The notes under the pieces: model-generated
What the model saw: only the letters and a program-made list of their open reading frames with translations
What the model was told of the DNA's origin: nothing
Databases searched by the model: none
Part shown: piece after piece, positions 32,318 through 42,456 of the stretch
Layout of the letters: each line of letters starts with the position of its first letter
How positions within the stretch are numbered: the stretch's first letter is position 1
Assembly: GCA_009746045.1 (NCBI GenBank)
Contig: RPFO01000819.1
Span: 560,382 to 624,381, forward strand
Length of the DNA: 64,000 bases
Reading direction: 5' to 3'
From: Mesostigma viride
Taxonomy: Eukaryota; Streptophyta; Mesostigmatophyceae; Mesostigmatales; Mesostigmataceae
Program-made: the position numbers and the translations under genes

Positions 32318-34618
32318 ATGACAGAGCCTACCCCTCCGGCTGAGAGCCCGCTGCCGTCCCTGCCCCTACCGGACCCTGAGCTGTATTTCGAGGCCCTTCC
32401 GGGCCGTTGGGTGTCGCGATCATGTTACCGGGGTGGCGTTGTGCAGCCGGCCCTTCAGGCCCAACATGCGAGCTTAGTCAGGGCGGCCCTCTTCGGGGTC
32501 ACGTGGTATGGTCCTTCCCCTGATGAGCCGCACCAGCTTGTCCTGCACGGTTTCGATGATGCCGGACACTGTTTGTTGGGGTGTGGTTCCAGCTGTCCCG
32601 CCTTGGGGCAGATAGATGCGGTTCTCCGGTGTTGCCGTGTGTTCTCCTACCTCTCCACTCCTGTGGGCCGTACCTGCCTACGGGAGGTGTTCCCGTGGCT
32701 TCCAGCTGAGGGTGATGCTGAGGTAGACGAGAACCCCTGCGACCTTTTACGGGCCGTAGAGTTCATGGAGATAGCTGATCAGTCGGCGGGACTAGCGGTT
32801 AGTGGTCCTACCCCTTCGGGCGCCCCAGCCGAGGTACATTATACTCCAGATTATTCTGCCTCGAGCGCTGCGTCCGCCTCCTCGGTGTCTGTCCCTCCCT
32901 CTCCGGTCCCGTCGTCCCCTCGGTCGACCCGGGATGTCGCAGTGGAGCCTACCCCTTCGGGTTTGCCTGATCCTCTTTCGGCGACGGTCTCGGCTATGCA
33001 GGCTCAGATCCAGTCTTTGACCACGGCGTTTGGGGCCTTCCTTGCGGCCCAGGCGCAGGTCCCGGCCACGCCGGCTGGATCCGCGCCCCCTACCCCTTCT
33101 GTCGCCCCGGCGACTACGGCTTCGCCTGCGCCCGCGGTCGCTGTGGTTCCGGCGGCTCCTGCGACTCCTGCTGCCTCTGCGCCTGTTACCGCTCTACCTG
33201 CGCCTACGCGGGAGTCTCCTGCCCCTGTTAGCTCGCCCTCCGTCGCTGCTTCCGAGCCTCCTCCCGCTCAGGCGCAGACGTCGCGGGGTTTCTTTGGCGA
33301 TACTAGCGGGCTTCCCAGACTTTGGGAGGGTGGTCCTCCGCAGAGGATTCCGGTTCCTGACTGGGGCCTGGATGGTAGTCAATCTTATGCAGGACTGCCT
33401 GTCCCTACGGGCCCCATTTTCAACATGTGGCCTGAGGGTGCACCGGCAACGGAGACCGGCGCGCCTGCGTCGTTGGTGGGTCCGTCACGGCCCTCTCTGG
33501 CTTCAGGTCCGGCGCGACCTCCTGTTTTACCAGTGCCCCCTGCGTCGGTGTCGGCTCCTGCCCCTGCGTCAGCCCCTGCTCCGGTCCCTCCTCCTTCGGC
33601 CTCGCGGTCTTTGGCCGCGGTTGTTCGGTCCACCGGTCAGGATCCTCGCGCCACCCGCGCTGCCGATTCCCTCAGGGAGTTGTCCCAGGGTGATCGGGAC
33701 AGGGCTCCTTCTGTGGTGCACGCGACGCCGGAGTCGCGTGACACGCCCATTCCGGGGTATGGTATGTCCGCACTCGCCTGCCGACAGTGTGACCTGCCGC
33801 GCGCCTCTGCTGAGCTTGCCATCTCTCCCATGTCCTATGGGTTCTCCCAGGTGTGTCGGGCGCCCCGGGATCGTGGCCTACCCATTGAGACTGATCGGCC
33901 TCCGTTCGACATGGTTATTTTAGCTGATCCGGTGTTCGAGGGTGAGATCCTGGTCCGGCGCGTCCTGTATCGCTGGGCGAGGCGCCACAACGACTTGGAC
34001 ACCTACGGTGGGTTTCAGTGGGCTTACCCTCCCCCTCTGGGCATTATGGCTTCGGATGCCCTTACAGTAGAGTTTCCTGCGGTGCCGGGTGCGGCGTACA
34101 CTACGGTCCTCCAGCCCATCCTTGAGTGGGATGCCCGCCGCCCGGCGCCTATCCCGGGCCAGGGTCTAGACTCCCGCGGTCACCCTCCTCCTCGTGCCAG
34201 CGACTACCTAGAGACATTCGGGTCGCGACAGTGTGTTCGTCGGTGGCGCTCCCGCGAGATTCGGCACATCCGGTTGTGGCCGTCCAACGTGGAGCCCCTG
34301 GTGGACCTGTTCTTCCCGACGGGTCTGCGCCCTCGGATTCGGTATCATTGCCTCCTCCTGCGGGCCCTTTGCCTGATCGCGGTAGAGCCTTTCCTTCGCC
34401 TCTTTGCCTGTGGCTTTCTGGACTGGGCCCGTGGCCAGGTCGTCCTCACGCAGCATAGGTATTACTGGGCCTTCCTGGGCCTCTTTCCTGACGGCGTGTG
34501 GGCCGATGTTTTCCTCACTGTAGATAGGCATGACAATGTTGAGGATGTGGCTCACTACCAGGCCTACCTGGAGGTCCTGCTGGCCTCTCGTGGCACTTAC
34601 CAGACGGATGGCCACTAG
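32318..34618 (+). CDS. Large ORF of unknown function in the env position of the chromovirus
   Basis: 766 codons from ATG 32318 (an in-frame ATG at 32192 lies inside pol and is less likely). An N-terminal folded region (about 20-160) contains several Cys and Trp; the middle (about 180-470) is a Pro/Ala/Ser/Val linker; the C-terminal about 270 residues look globular, with many Arg, Trp and aromatic residues (LYRWARRHNDLDTYGG, LLLRALCLIAVEPFLRLFACG). No signal peptide, clear transmembrane segment or furin-type site is evident, so it does not look like an envelope protein. Composition is strikingly GC-rich next to the AT-leaning gag-pol, suggesting a separate origin. It begins 77 bases after the pol stop, behind a strong 3' splice site. 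Unrelated long frames on the same stretch are GC-rich shadows. I recognise no family. Confidence 0.75.
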   Translation: MTEPTPPAESPLPSLPLPDPELYFEALPGRWVSRSCYRGGVVQPALQAQHASLVRAALFGVTWYGPSPDEPHQLVLHGFDDAGHCLLGCGSSCPALGQIDAVLRCCRVFSYLSTPVGRTCLREVFPWLPAEGDAEVDENPCDLLRAVEFMEIADQSAGLAVSGPTPSGAPAEVHYTPDYSASSAASASSVSVPPSPVPSSPRSTRDVAVEPTPSGLPDPLSATVSAMQAQIQSLTTAFGAFLAAQAQVPATPAGSAPPTPSVAPATTASPAPAVAVVPAAPATPAASAPVTALPAPTRESPAPVSSPSVAASEPPPAQAQTSRGFFGDTSGLPRLWEGGPPQRIPVPDWGLDGSQSYAGLPVPTGPIFNMWPEGAPATETGAPASLVGPSRPSLASGPARPPVLPVPPASVSAPAPASAPAPVPPPSASRSLAAVVRSTGQDPRATRAADSLRELSQGDRDRAPSVVHATPESRDTPIPGYGMSALACRQCDLPRASAELAISPMSYGFSQVCRAPRDRGLPIETDRPPFDMVILADPVFEGEILVRRVLYRWARRHNDLDTYGGFQWAYPPPLGIMASDALTVEFPAVPGAAYTTVLQPILEWDARRPAPIPGQGLDSRGHPPPRASDYLETFGSRQCVRRWRSREIRHIRLWPSNVEPLVDLFFPTGLRPRIRYHCLLLRALCLIAVEPFLRLFACGFLDWARGQVVLTQHRYYWAFLGLFPDGVWADVFLTVDRHDNVEDVAHYQAYLEVLLASRGTYQTDGH

Positions 34619-34995
34619 ATAGAGGGCCTTAGGCCCGACCTGAGGGTGTTGTCCCTCCGGTATGTAGAGTCGCCCTCATATTCTGGCCAGTTGGTTGGCT
34701 GTTCTTGGTCCTTAGCGCTGATGTGTTTACTCTGTGTGTCCTGCCCAGTGCCGTCCCCCCCGGCCAGGACTCCGTTCCAGGCAGTTAGGGGAACCTACCA
34801 CCAGGCTTGGTGCTGGCTAACCCTACACCACCCGGCGTGGTGGTGGAGACCGTGTGAACTATTGGTGCTTTGTATCTGGGATGGTCTATCGATTGTGTTG
34901 GTGTGTGCTGGGTGCGTTAGGATTATTTTCCTACCCCTCTGGTTCCCTCCTCTCTGCGTAGGGAGAGGGCTCCCTACCTTTTGTGGGGGGGGAGG
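34619..34995 (+). other. 3' non-coding region and polypurine tract of the chromovirus
   Basis: No ORF is supported. The polypurine tract, TGTGGGGGGGGAGG, ends at 34995 directly before the 3' LTR. The 190 bases upstream are preserved almost exactly in the inverted partial element at 44712-44903. Confidence 0.85.
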
Positions 34996-35567
34996 TGTTA
35001 CGTCGCGTAACAATTCGTTGTAGTTACGGACGTAAATTAGGTCCTTGGCCTCGGTTGTTCCTAGGTTACGTGCAGTTCTAGTTTGGACATGATTGTCCCC
35101 GTAACAGTACTGTGGTATATTGGGTGCCTTTGGGCGCCGCGCCGCGTACTATATTAGTGGTCCTTATCCTTTTGTAGAATGTAGTGGACCGGCGTGCATC
35201 TGTGCACCTGCCTGTGTTTCTGTGGTTCTGTAGGCGAGGGCCAGGTCGGCCCGAGCCTGTTGGACCGTTGGTGACCATTTATGCACGTTCCACTCCTTGT
35301 GTGGTCACTCGGCGTGTGTTAAGTGAATTGACACATTTAGGCTTGGGTCACGGCAGTGTAGTTGTGTTTCCTTCCTCTATTCCTGGAGTAAACGGGTTTT
35401 GGTAAATGGTTGTATGGCGTATTATAGCAACACTTACGTTAATGCATTGAGATCAGCTCCGTCACGTTCGTCTTTCGCCAGAGGGTTAAGTAGAGGAGGC
35501 CTGACCAGTTTAGGTAGTATCAGGCCCATTAGAGGTAGAGGTGGAGGTAGATATCCGCGGCGTAACA
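34996..35567 (+). repeat. 3' LTR of the chromovirus
   Basis: 572 bp and nearly identical to the 5' LTR; visible differences are CCTTGG for CCATGG and ACTGTGG for ACCGTGG, in U3. It contains the same ORF0 start at 35414, which here runs into flanking LINE sequence. Confidence 0.95.
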
Positions 35568-35735
35568 GCGGAGTACGGATAGTCCCAGAAGCCCTGCATC
35601 TTCAAGCAGTTGTGTCACATAGGTCCGGGTCGCGCCGCGCCGGTGCCCGGCGCGCGCAAGTTTGCCAGTGGGTTGCGATGGTACAAGGGGACCCTGCCAT
35701 AGGAGGAGGTGTCTACCTGGTTGGCCCGTCTTAAC

Positions 35736-37422
35736 CCCTAAATGGTCTGAGATCCTGCCGATAAATCGGCTGGATCTTCACAATTTTGCAAACCAGATGC
35801 CATCCAACCTACCCATATCCAATGGCTGTCCTTGGGGGCCAAGCATGTCCATGAGTTGCCCTTCGGGTTGGTATATCACAACCTCACATATATGCAGGGT
35901 AGGCCATATATAACTGCCGTCAAAGTCAGGGGGGTCAAGACGCGCGTTTTCATTTTTGGTAGAATGTGCATTTTGAATTATGTTATAAGACCTAGGCACC
36001 TACCACTTCAGGGATGATAAACAATTAGTTGCTGAACAGTTTGAGCCATTGGGGTCATCATTTGGGTGGGTATACCAGCAGTTACACCCAGTACAGCCCA
36101 TAGGGGTACCGTTGGTAAAAAGCAACCAAGGGGGTAAGGGTGGGCATACTACCTACTAATATGGCCACCAACCATGCCAAACAATACATTTCCCTTCCAC
36201 AATGATGGGGAAACATAACTGCATCATCACACTGCCCTTACATGGCACCTATGTGCAGGTGCTACCTTGTCCATGCACGTAGGTAACGTGGTACGGATAC
36301 CCTACGCAAGGCATGCATTCTAGGAGGCAGCCACCAACAAACTAGTGATGTTGAGCCTATTTCAGCCTGCCCTAGCAAGGATAAACTAGGCCTAAGCTGC
36401 TATAGCTTGCCAGGTGATGGCCAGCACACCTGGTGGCACATGCTGTCAATGGGAAGCTTTTACTCACCAGTTACGTGCTTGATGATGCCACAGAGACCAG
36501 CCAACTGCCTCACACTCATGCAATATGTGTATGGGAAATGTATAACAAACATATATGGAGGTATTCAAACCCATACAGCCTCTAAAACTTATCACCATCA
36601 CCCTGTGGCAGGTCAACTGACTGAGGGAAGCATCTAAGAAGGGTGTTTTAGAAAGGGGCCAGGCCAGGGTCAAGAAAGAGCATGAATAATGCAAAAAGAA
36701 TGTGCTACACAAGCTAGAACGTATATATAAACGTCAAACATCGATAGGAAAACGATGCTTAAGCTTTACCAGGCATGGATGGCGTTACCTTGGCCCAGGC
36801 GGTGGCCGCAAAATGGCGCATTTCGGCACACCAAAGTTGTGCAGCATGGTCGCTGGATTCGGCGATTTCTGGCCACCCTTGCACGTTAACAACTAATATG
36901 TATCATAAAAAGTACAAAGAAACCGATATATCCTTTAAAATACGCCGGAAAGGTATTGCTGTCAACGTTTCTATCGTCCGGCCTGATCGCAGTTTTTTCC
37001 AGCAAGAACGCTGCCGACACCTATCAAATGGCATTCCCGCGAGCCAGAAATTGGCCTGTATGATCTTTAGGACGTATAAAATCAATATCCTAAGTTTGGT
37101 CAGAAAATTCGAACGAAAACGTAAATGCCATGCGTGGGCGCAAGCCGCCATGGCCAGGTCGTCGTTTTCCGGAATGCACGTTGTACGTGAAAAAGTACCC
37201 TGACCCCTTGTACTTTGACCGGCCAGAACACCTCTATAACTTTGTCAGAAGTATGCAAACCCATATACCATGCTTTAGAGTATTTTATAAACTTTCGATC
37301 TTCTCAGCTAAACGTTTCCTAATTCTCAATAGTTTTCGCGGCATTTGGTCGCCCGAGAAGGGGCCGATGCATCGGCTGGAACTCGATTTTTGGCGGAAAA
37401 TCGGCCGCAAGACCATTTAGGG
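35736..37422. mobile_element. Non-autonomous TIR element, about 1.69 kb
   Basis: Inserted in the LINE ORF2 between points that are adjacent in the second copy at about 57270-57285. Ends are a 13-bp inverted repeat CCCTAAATGGTCT (35736-35748 and 37410-37422 reversed), with further partial inverted GCCGAT/ATCGGC motifs just inside. The interior has no convincing ORF; 36900-37200 is the longest mixed open stretch on both strands. I see no target duplication, and about 13 bases of target present in the other copy appear missing, so the superfamily is not assignable. Confidence 0.65.
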
Positions 37423-39417
37423 CCCACATCGGTATTCACCTGGTCTGTGCGGGCAAGATGGCCGGCAAAGAGGAGGCGGCGGTGTCGGATGGTATGGGTG
37501 ACAACTGACAAGAGGGAGCTCGCAGTAGAGCTCGGCCCGGGTGCGGCGTTCTTGGTAGCGGACGCCGAGGATATGACGGAGCATTCGAGTGACGGTGCCG
37601 TCAAGCTGCTGGCTCAGCGCCTGGTCCAGGGTCCACGCCTCGCATCATAAAGGAGGATGCTGAGGACAAGGGCCTTGAACAGAATGCGCTTGCGTCGCTC
37701 ACTCAGGTAGCGACAGGTCCAGAACCTGTCGAGGCGGCGGAGGGCCGCCCAGGCCTGGCCAATGCGGGTGTTGATGTCGTCGGCCGTGGAGGGAAGCCAG
37801 CTGCCAAGGAGCTTGAAGCGAGTCGCCGGGGGACGGGGCTGCCGTCCAGCAAGAGGAGGGTGGGTGGGGCTATCCCAGCAGGGAAGCCGATGGCCATGAC
37901 CTCCGTTTTCTTGCTGATCATAAGCCCCACCGCCCGCGCTTCCAGTGATAAGCTGTCTAGCCACAGTTGGGCTGACTCTGGGGTTTCCACGAGTGTCGTG
38001 TCATCAGCGTAGATCAGATCGCTCAGGCGGTAGGGTGGGTCAACCCCGCCGTAGCTGGCGTACTCCGTGATCTCGATCCCCGGCGGGCGCCCCTCCACCC
38101 GGGCGAAGCGGGCTTGTGCACGCCGCATAATATAGTCCACCATAATGATGAATAGATATGGGGAGAGCACACAGCCCTGCCACACCCCGGTGTGCAAGGG
38201 GAACGCCGGAGTGACGCCGTCGGCGGTACGGACCTGGGCTTGGGACCCTTCATAGAACTGGCGGATGATCTCAACGATGTACGATGGGACACGGAATTAG
38301 GTGAAGGACCACCCACAGGGCGTCCCATGTAACCGTATCGAATGCCTTGGTGTAATCCACGAAGATCAATAGCAAGGGCAAGAGGCCGGGGGCCAGGCGA
38401 CCCACTTCCTCGATCAGGCGGCGCGCGGTAATAGTGACCATAACACAATTGCGACCAACACGGAAGCCCATCTGGGACTCACCTAGGTGGGGATCGAGGC
38501 TGGCGCGCATGCGGTTCAGCAGGAGACGCATGAAGACTTTCAGCACGCAGCTTTGGAGGCATACGCCGCGGTAGTTGCCGGTATCCGCGGCGGACCCCTT
38601 GCCCTTGTAGAGCATGACCCGTACAGCGGTCTTCCAATACGTCGGCGGGGGTCCGAGGCCATCTCGTAGAATCCGGTTGCAAACACCCCGGAGGAAGGGC
38701 TCAAGCTCAGGCATCTTAACCACCTCCGGTGAAATATTGTCCACTCCCATGGCAGCATCATTGCGGAGGGTGGAGATGGCAGCAGCCCATTCCTGGGGAG
38801 TCCACTCGTCGTGGGGGCCGTCCACCAGGGGGCCGGAGAGCGGTGGGACCAGGTAGTCCGTCTCGCTGGTGGGCGCCTGCGGGCCGGGGCTCGATGGGGC
38901 CGCCTCGGCTGGCCGCAGGGCGTGCAGCTGCAGCGGGGTCAAGCGGGGGGGGCGGGTCAGGGGCCCCTGATAGTTTGGCCTGGGAGCTGAACCAAATCTC
39001 AAGGCGTTCACTGGGGGTGCCTGGGATGTCAGCCCGTTGCGTTTCCCGGCGTCCGCGGTGAGACGGTCGAGAGAGCGCCATGCCGCCTTGTGCTGGTTGG
39101 CGGCCGTGTGGCGATTGATTTCGGCGGCAAGTGTCTCCACCTCCTCCGCATGTGCGGCTGCCAGTATATGCTTGAGTAAGCCGTTCCTGGTATACGGGTA
39201 CAGGTCCTCCCCGCGGCGGCGGGCCTGCGCTAGCGCCAGCCGGGCGGCAACCACCCGGGCGTCGCGCAGGTAGAGCGGGGCTGGTCGGGCGCGGGGTTGC
39301 TCGGGGAGAAGCTTAGAGCCAAGCTCCACCGATCGCATGAACAGTTCGTAGGGTGGCGTGAGATCTACACCGCGATCTGCGTCCAGGTACATCAAAGGTT
39401 GCGCGTCCACAAAGGCA
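37423..39417 (-). pseudogene. RT segment of the split LINE ORF2
   Basis: This is the part of ORF2 between the TIR element and the hAT insertion. The open piece 39417-38298 runs from the linker after the endonuclease through RT motifs to FDTVTWDALW. After a 1-base insertion, 38197-37830 carries TGVWQGCVLSPYLF and the YADD box. The remainder, with the thumb and a HTIRHRRLLFAGHLART motif, is in two further frames. The match to 57290-58178 is close throughout. Confidence 0.85.
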
Positions 39418-39425
39418 GACCTGAT

Positions 39426-41145
39426 CAGTGTAAAATCATACGCCGTATTATACGGTATAATACTGTATAATACGTTATGCGCTGGTTGTTAGCGTATAAT
39501 TTTTCATACGTAATACGTTTTAGCGCATAATGACGTATAATACCGTATAATACCGTATAATGCCGTGTTTTCCGCGGTTTTTTTACGTTTTGCGCGGCTA
39601 GGATGCCAGAACGACAGGGCAACGATTTGAAGCCACAGATTTCGTATCTCTACTAAGTACTGACCCGTCTGAACTTTCACAATTCGACGCGATCTTATTT
39701 TGAAATTGTGGTGCACAGTGCGCGCACCCGTGCGGAGGTGGCCATGGCGACGTGCGTTCCGTTAAAATATGGCTAATCCGGCGGGCGACATGCGAAAAAA
39801 TTAAGCCGATGGTTAAAAGTGATGTTCTATTATGATGTTTCATAGTGCTCAAGATCTGCACTATTTGCAAATTCGCTGCCTTTGTTGGTACAGATTTGCA
39901 CGGGGGTCTCATCCAACAATTTGGCCGCGATGAATAATCTAGCATGTGTGCCTGCGACGGTAGAACTCGATATTCGTGGGTTATTTTGATGCAGCAAGAG
40001 CCGTTTAGTAACGGACACCATGAAAATAACCTAAGCATCTTCGATCTGCGGCCATTTCCTGTCATTTCTAAAATGATTTCGTTCAGGCCTGCGCGATCCG
40101 CGGTTAATCCATCCATGGCTGGCTGGCTTTTCTTGCGCGCCTGGGTAGGAAATAATGCCGGCCGTGGTACGTTGATTTGCCGCATGTCACCGCCCAGTCT
40201 GTTTGCGCTCTTAATGAACCTGGCATGAAACTTTTTGCGCCGTTTCTGGGTTTTTCTTGCTATTTTGTTCTCCACTTGTTGCAGTTGTGCTATCAGATTT
40301 TCCGCAGCTTTCAATGGTTTTCCTTACGCTGCGTATGCCATGCTTCCTAAAGCTACCCAGAATTGATCGGGCAGTTATCTGGCTTTGCTACGCTTCCTGT
40401 ATGGAGGTTTTCACACGGTAGACATTCTATATTGCGTAGTCAAGGACCCTAGCTGCCTGGGAGCGGCATCACCGTTGCAACCTGAGCTGGCGAGCTCATA
40501 GACGCCTGTCATGCTCTTCAGCCTGCTGGAAAACAAGGTTGTTGTATGGAAGGTGAGAATATGTGAGTTACTTATCACATCCCCACCTGTTTAGCCTCCG
40601 TGGTCCCCCAACGGGGACACGAGATTAATTAATATTAATTAATTAATGCACACCACGAGTCACACACCTGTAGTCACATGCAGCTCAGTATATTCACATA
40701 GCATCGCACCATGCAAACATACTACATGCATTAATTGTATACTACTGTAGTATTTGCGTGCATGCACAGCCACATATATATATTAAAATATATAATTACT
40801 TGCATCAAAGTGAAGGCACCCAAGTAAACATAACCAATATAAAGCCACATATATACACACATACACACAATTATGCATGCGCACGTTTACATTCTCAGTA
40901 TTACATGCAATACATCGATCGTGTCCACAATGTCCACCGTATAGAGTATAGCAACCTTGGATTATGTCCAAAACAGTGTTAAAAACATGTGGATTGATGG
41001 TGGGTGTCTTAAAATGTGTAAAATCAGAGTATTCTGAGTGTGTCCGTACGATAACGTATAATATCGTATTATACCGTATTATACCGTATTATACATTATA
41101 CTCCACCGTGACCGTATAACGCGTATAACGTACGATTTTACACTG
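39426..41145. mobile_element. hAT-type DNA transposon, 1720 bp, probably non-autonomous
   Basis: A perfect 8-bp target duplication GACCTGAT (39418-39425 and 41146-41153) and terminal inverted repeats CAGTGTAAAATC-A/G-TACG (16 of 17 matching) fit the hAT superfamily. Both subterminal regions are crowded with GTATTATACGGTATAATAC-type motifs, as in many hAT elements. A minus-strand frame at 39598-40314 has a coiled-coil-like start but no ATG and no recognisable dimerisation domain. A LINE 3' end (hairpin 40599-40621, then an ATTA-rich tail) sits inside it, so it has itself been a target. 40640-41040 is AT-rich and empty. Confidence 0.85.
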
Positions 41146-42456
41146 GACCTGATTGCATCGCGGCGTATCTCATCCGCTGACCACTTCTCCCTGCGCCCAC
41201 GGACGGGGCGTAAGCAGGTCCAGTCAGGGCGGGGCCGGGGGCGGCGGCGCGCAGGGGCCTGAAGACGTAGGCGCAAGGTTGCGGTGACCATGCGATGATC
41301 CGATGCGACACTGGGGGTGGTCAGCGTACGGGCATCGATGACGGAAGAGCGCCAGCACTTGCGCACAAGTATGTAGTCCAAGCATACACATCGCCGCCGA
41401 GGGAGCATTGAGCCAGCCGCCCTGCGCATGGGGCCCACAAAGGTCACTAGTGCATCAGGCGGTTTAGCAAAAAGCGTATTGGCAGCAGTCAAGTCCCCCT
41501 CAGTGAGCAGTTGCTCAAGTAGGGGGGTGTTGGCATTGCTATCGGTTAGGCGCGGCGCATACATGCAGCCCCCGCGGCCCACGGGCAGGGTCGCGTTGGC
41601 ATCCACCAAGATGGCGACGATGTATTGACGTGGGATCTGTTTCTCTATGTCGAGCAACTGGTTGAAGAACGCTGCGCGGTCCTCGGCCGGGTGCCCAGCA
41701 TGTGGGGCATATCCGACAATTACCGAGAGCATGATGGGGGTCCGTCCTTCAAGGGAGCGGAAAGTGCACTGAAGGATCCGATTCGAGCAAAGTTTGTGGT
41801 CCACGAGCTGGGCGGCAGCGGTGGGGGAGCACAGCAGGCCCACTCCTCCCTGACCCGGTGCATGCGCCGGGCCGCACAGCAGTTGCCATTGTAGTGCGAG
41901 GGTGACACGCTGAACGGGGCCCTCAAAGGAGCGTCGGTGCTCTTGGACCCCAAGCACATCAATGCCATATAGGCGGCAGTAGTGGACAAGCTCGTTGGCC
42001 CGCGGGGGGGCATCTTCCCCGGGCAGGGTGCGGACATTGTAGGTAGCGATGCGCAGCGAGTGGTGCCGGCGTTGGCCCAGCAGGGGGCGCCGGGGACTCG
42101 CGGTGTCGGCAGGGGGTTGGGGGGAGGTTGGCGGGGACTTAATTGTGTGCGGCGTGAGATAACATAGTACTTTTCAACGCGCATAGGGCACCCTCCAGGC
42201 GGGCGGCGCGACTTGCTCGCCTGGTCTTGGGGTCAAAGAATGCAGCATACCGTTGGGAGTGCCGGGTTGCGAAAGCCAGCAGGCGCTCCTTGTTGCGAAG
42301 TTGGCGATGAAGGTCGCGGCTTTGACTCCGTTGCGTCGTCCGTGAGATTGGACTATCCAAGACACGCTCGGCCATCGGACGACGGGTGTGGGGGGTGGGT
42401 TCTAGCTAACCCCCCGGTAGCTCGGCTGCTCGCGGTGTGAGGGGGGCGGGGAGGGC

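Larger units (their letters stand above)
24789..35567 (+). mobile_element. Ty3/gypsy chromovirus with additional ORFs, 10,779 bp
   Basis: Two 572-bp LTRs start TGTTACG and end CGTAACA and are flanked by the 5-bp target duplication GCGGA (24784-24788 and 35568-35572). The second LINE copy preserves the empty site as GCGCGGAGTACGG. I see only two differences between the LTRs, so insertion is recent. Order: 5' LTR, primer-binding site, ORF0 starting in the LTR, small RHBD ORF, gag-pol with chromodomain, a large unknown ORF, polypurine tract, 3' LTR. All ORFs are intact, so this copy may be autonomous. Its target was ORF2 of a LINE in the opposite orientation. Confidence 0.97.
24565..42150 (-). 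pseudogene. LINE ORF2: APE endonuclease plus reverse transcriptase, interrupted
   Basis: The endonuclease part (about 42080-41146) has LRIATYNVRTL at its start, the catalytic Glu in GVQEHRR, VDANATL, LDYILVRK and the terminal SDH. The RT part (39417-37630) has WKTAVRVMLYKGKG, NYRGVCLQS, GFRVGRNC, LLIFVDYTKAFDTV and the catalytic YADD in LIYADDTTLVE. Against the second copy, frameshifts are visible near 38298 (1-base insertion), 37828 (loss of one G in a G run), 37645 (1-base loss) and 37506 (short insertion), apart from the three transposon insertions. It is therefore dead. The C-terminal residues after MIDKEKW end in SSDEDYIPI at 24565. Confidence 0.85.

Noticed and set aside
33030-33923. 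297-codon Arg/Leu/Pro frame in the +1 phase of the last chromovirus ORF
   Set aside because: A shadow caused by high GC; its composition is Arg/Leu/Pro monotony.
32318-34618. Envelope glycoprotein
   Set aside because: No signal peptide, transmembrane anchor or cleavage motif; position alone is not evidence.
36775-37203. 142-codon frame in the TIR element as its transposase
   Set aside because: No DDE-type motif and a minus-strand frame of similar length overlaps it.
35736-37422. CCCTAAA at the TIR element ends as telomere sequence
   Set aside because: It occurs once at each end as part of a 13-bp inverted repeat; no tandem telomere array.
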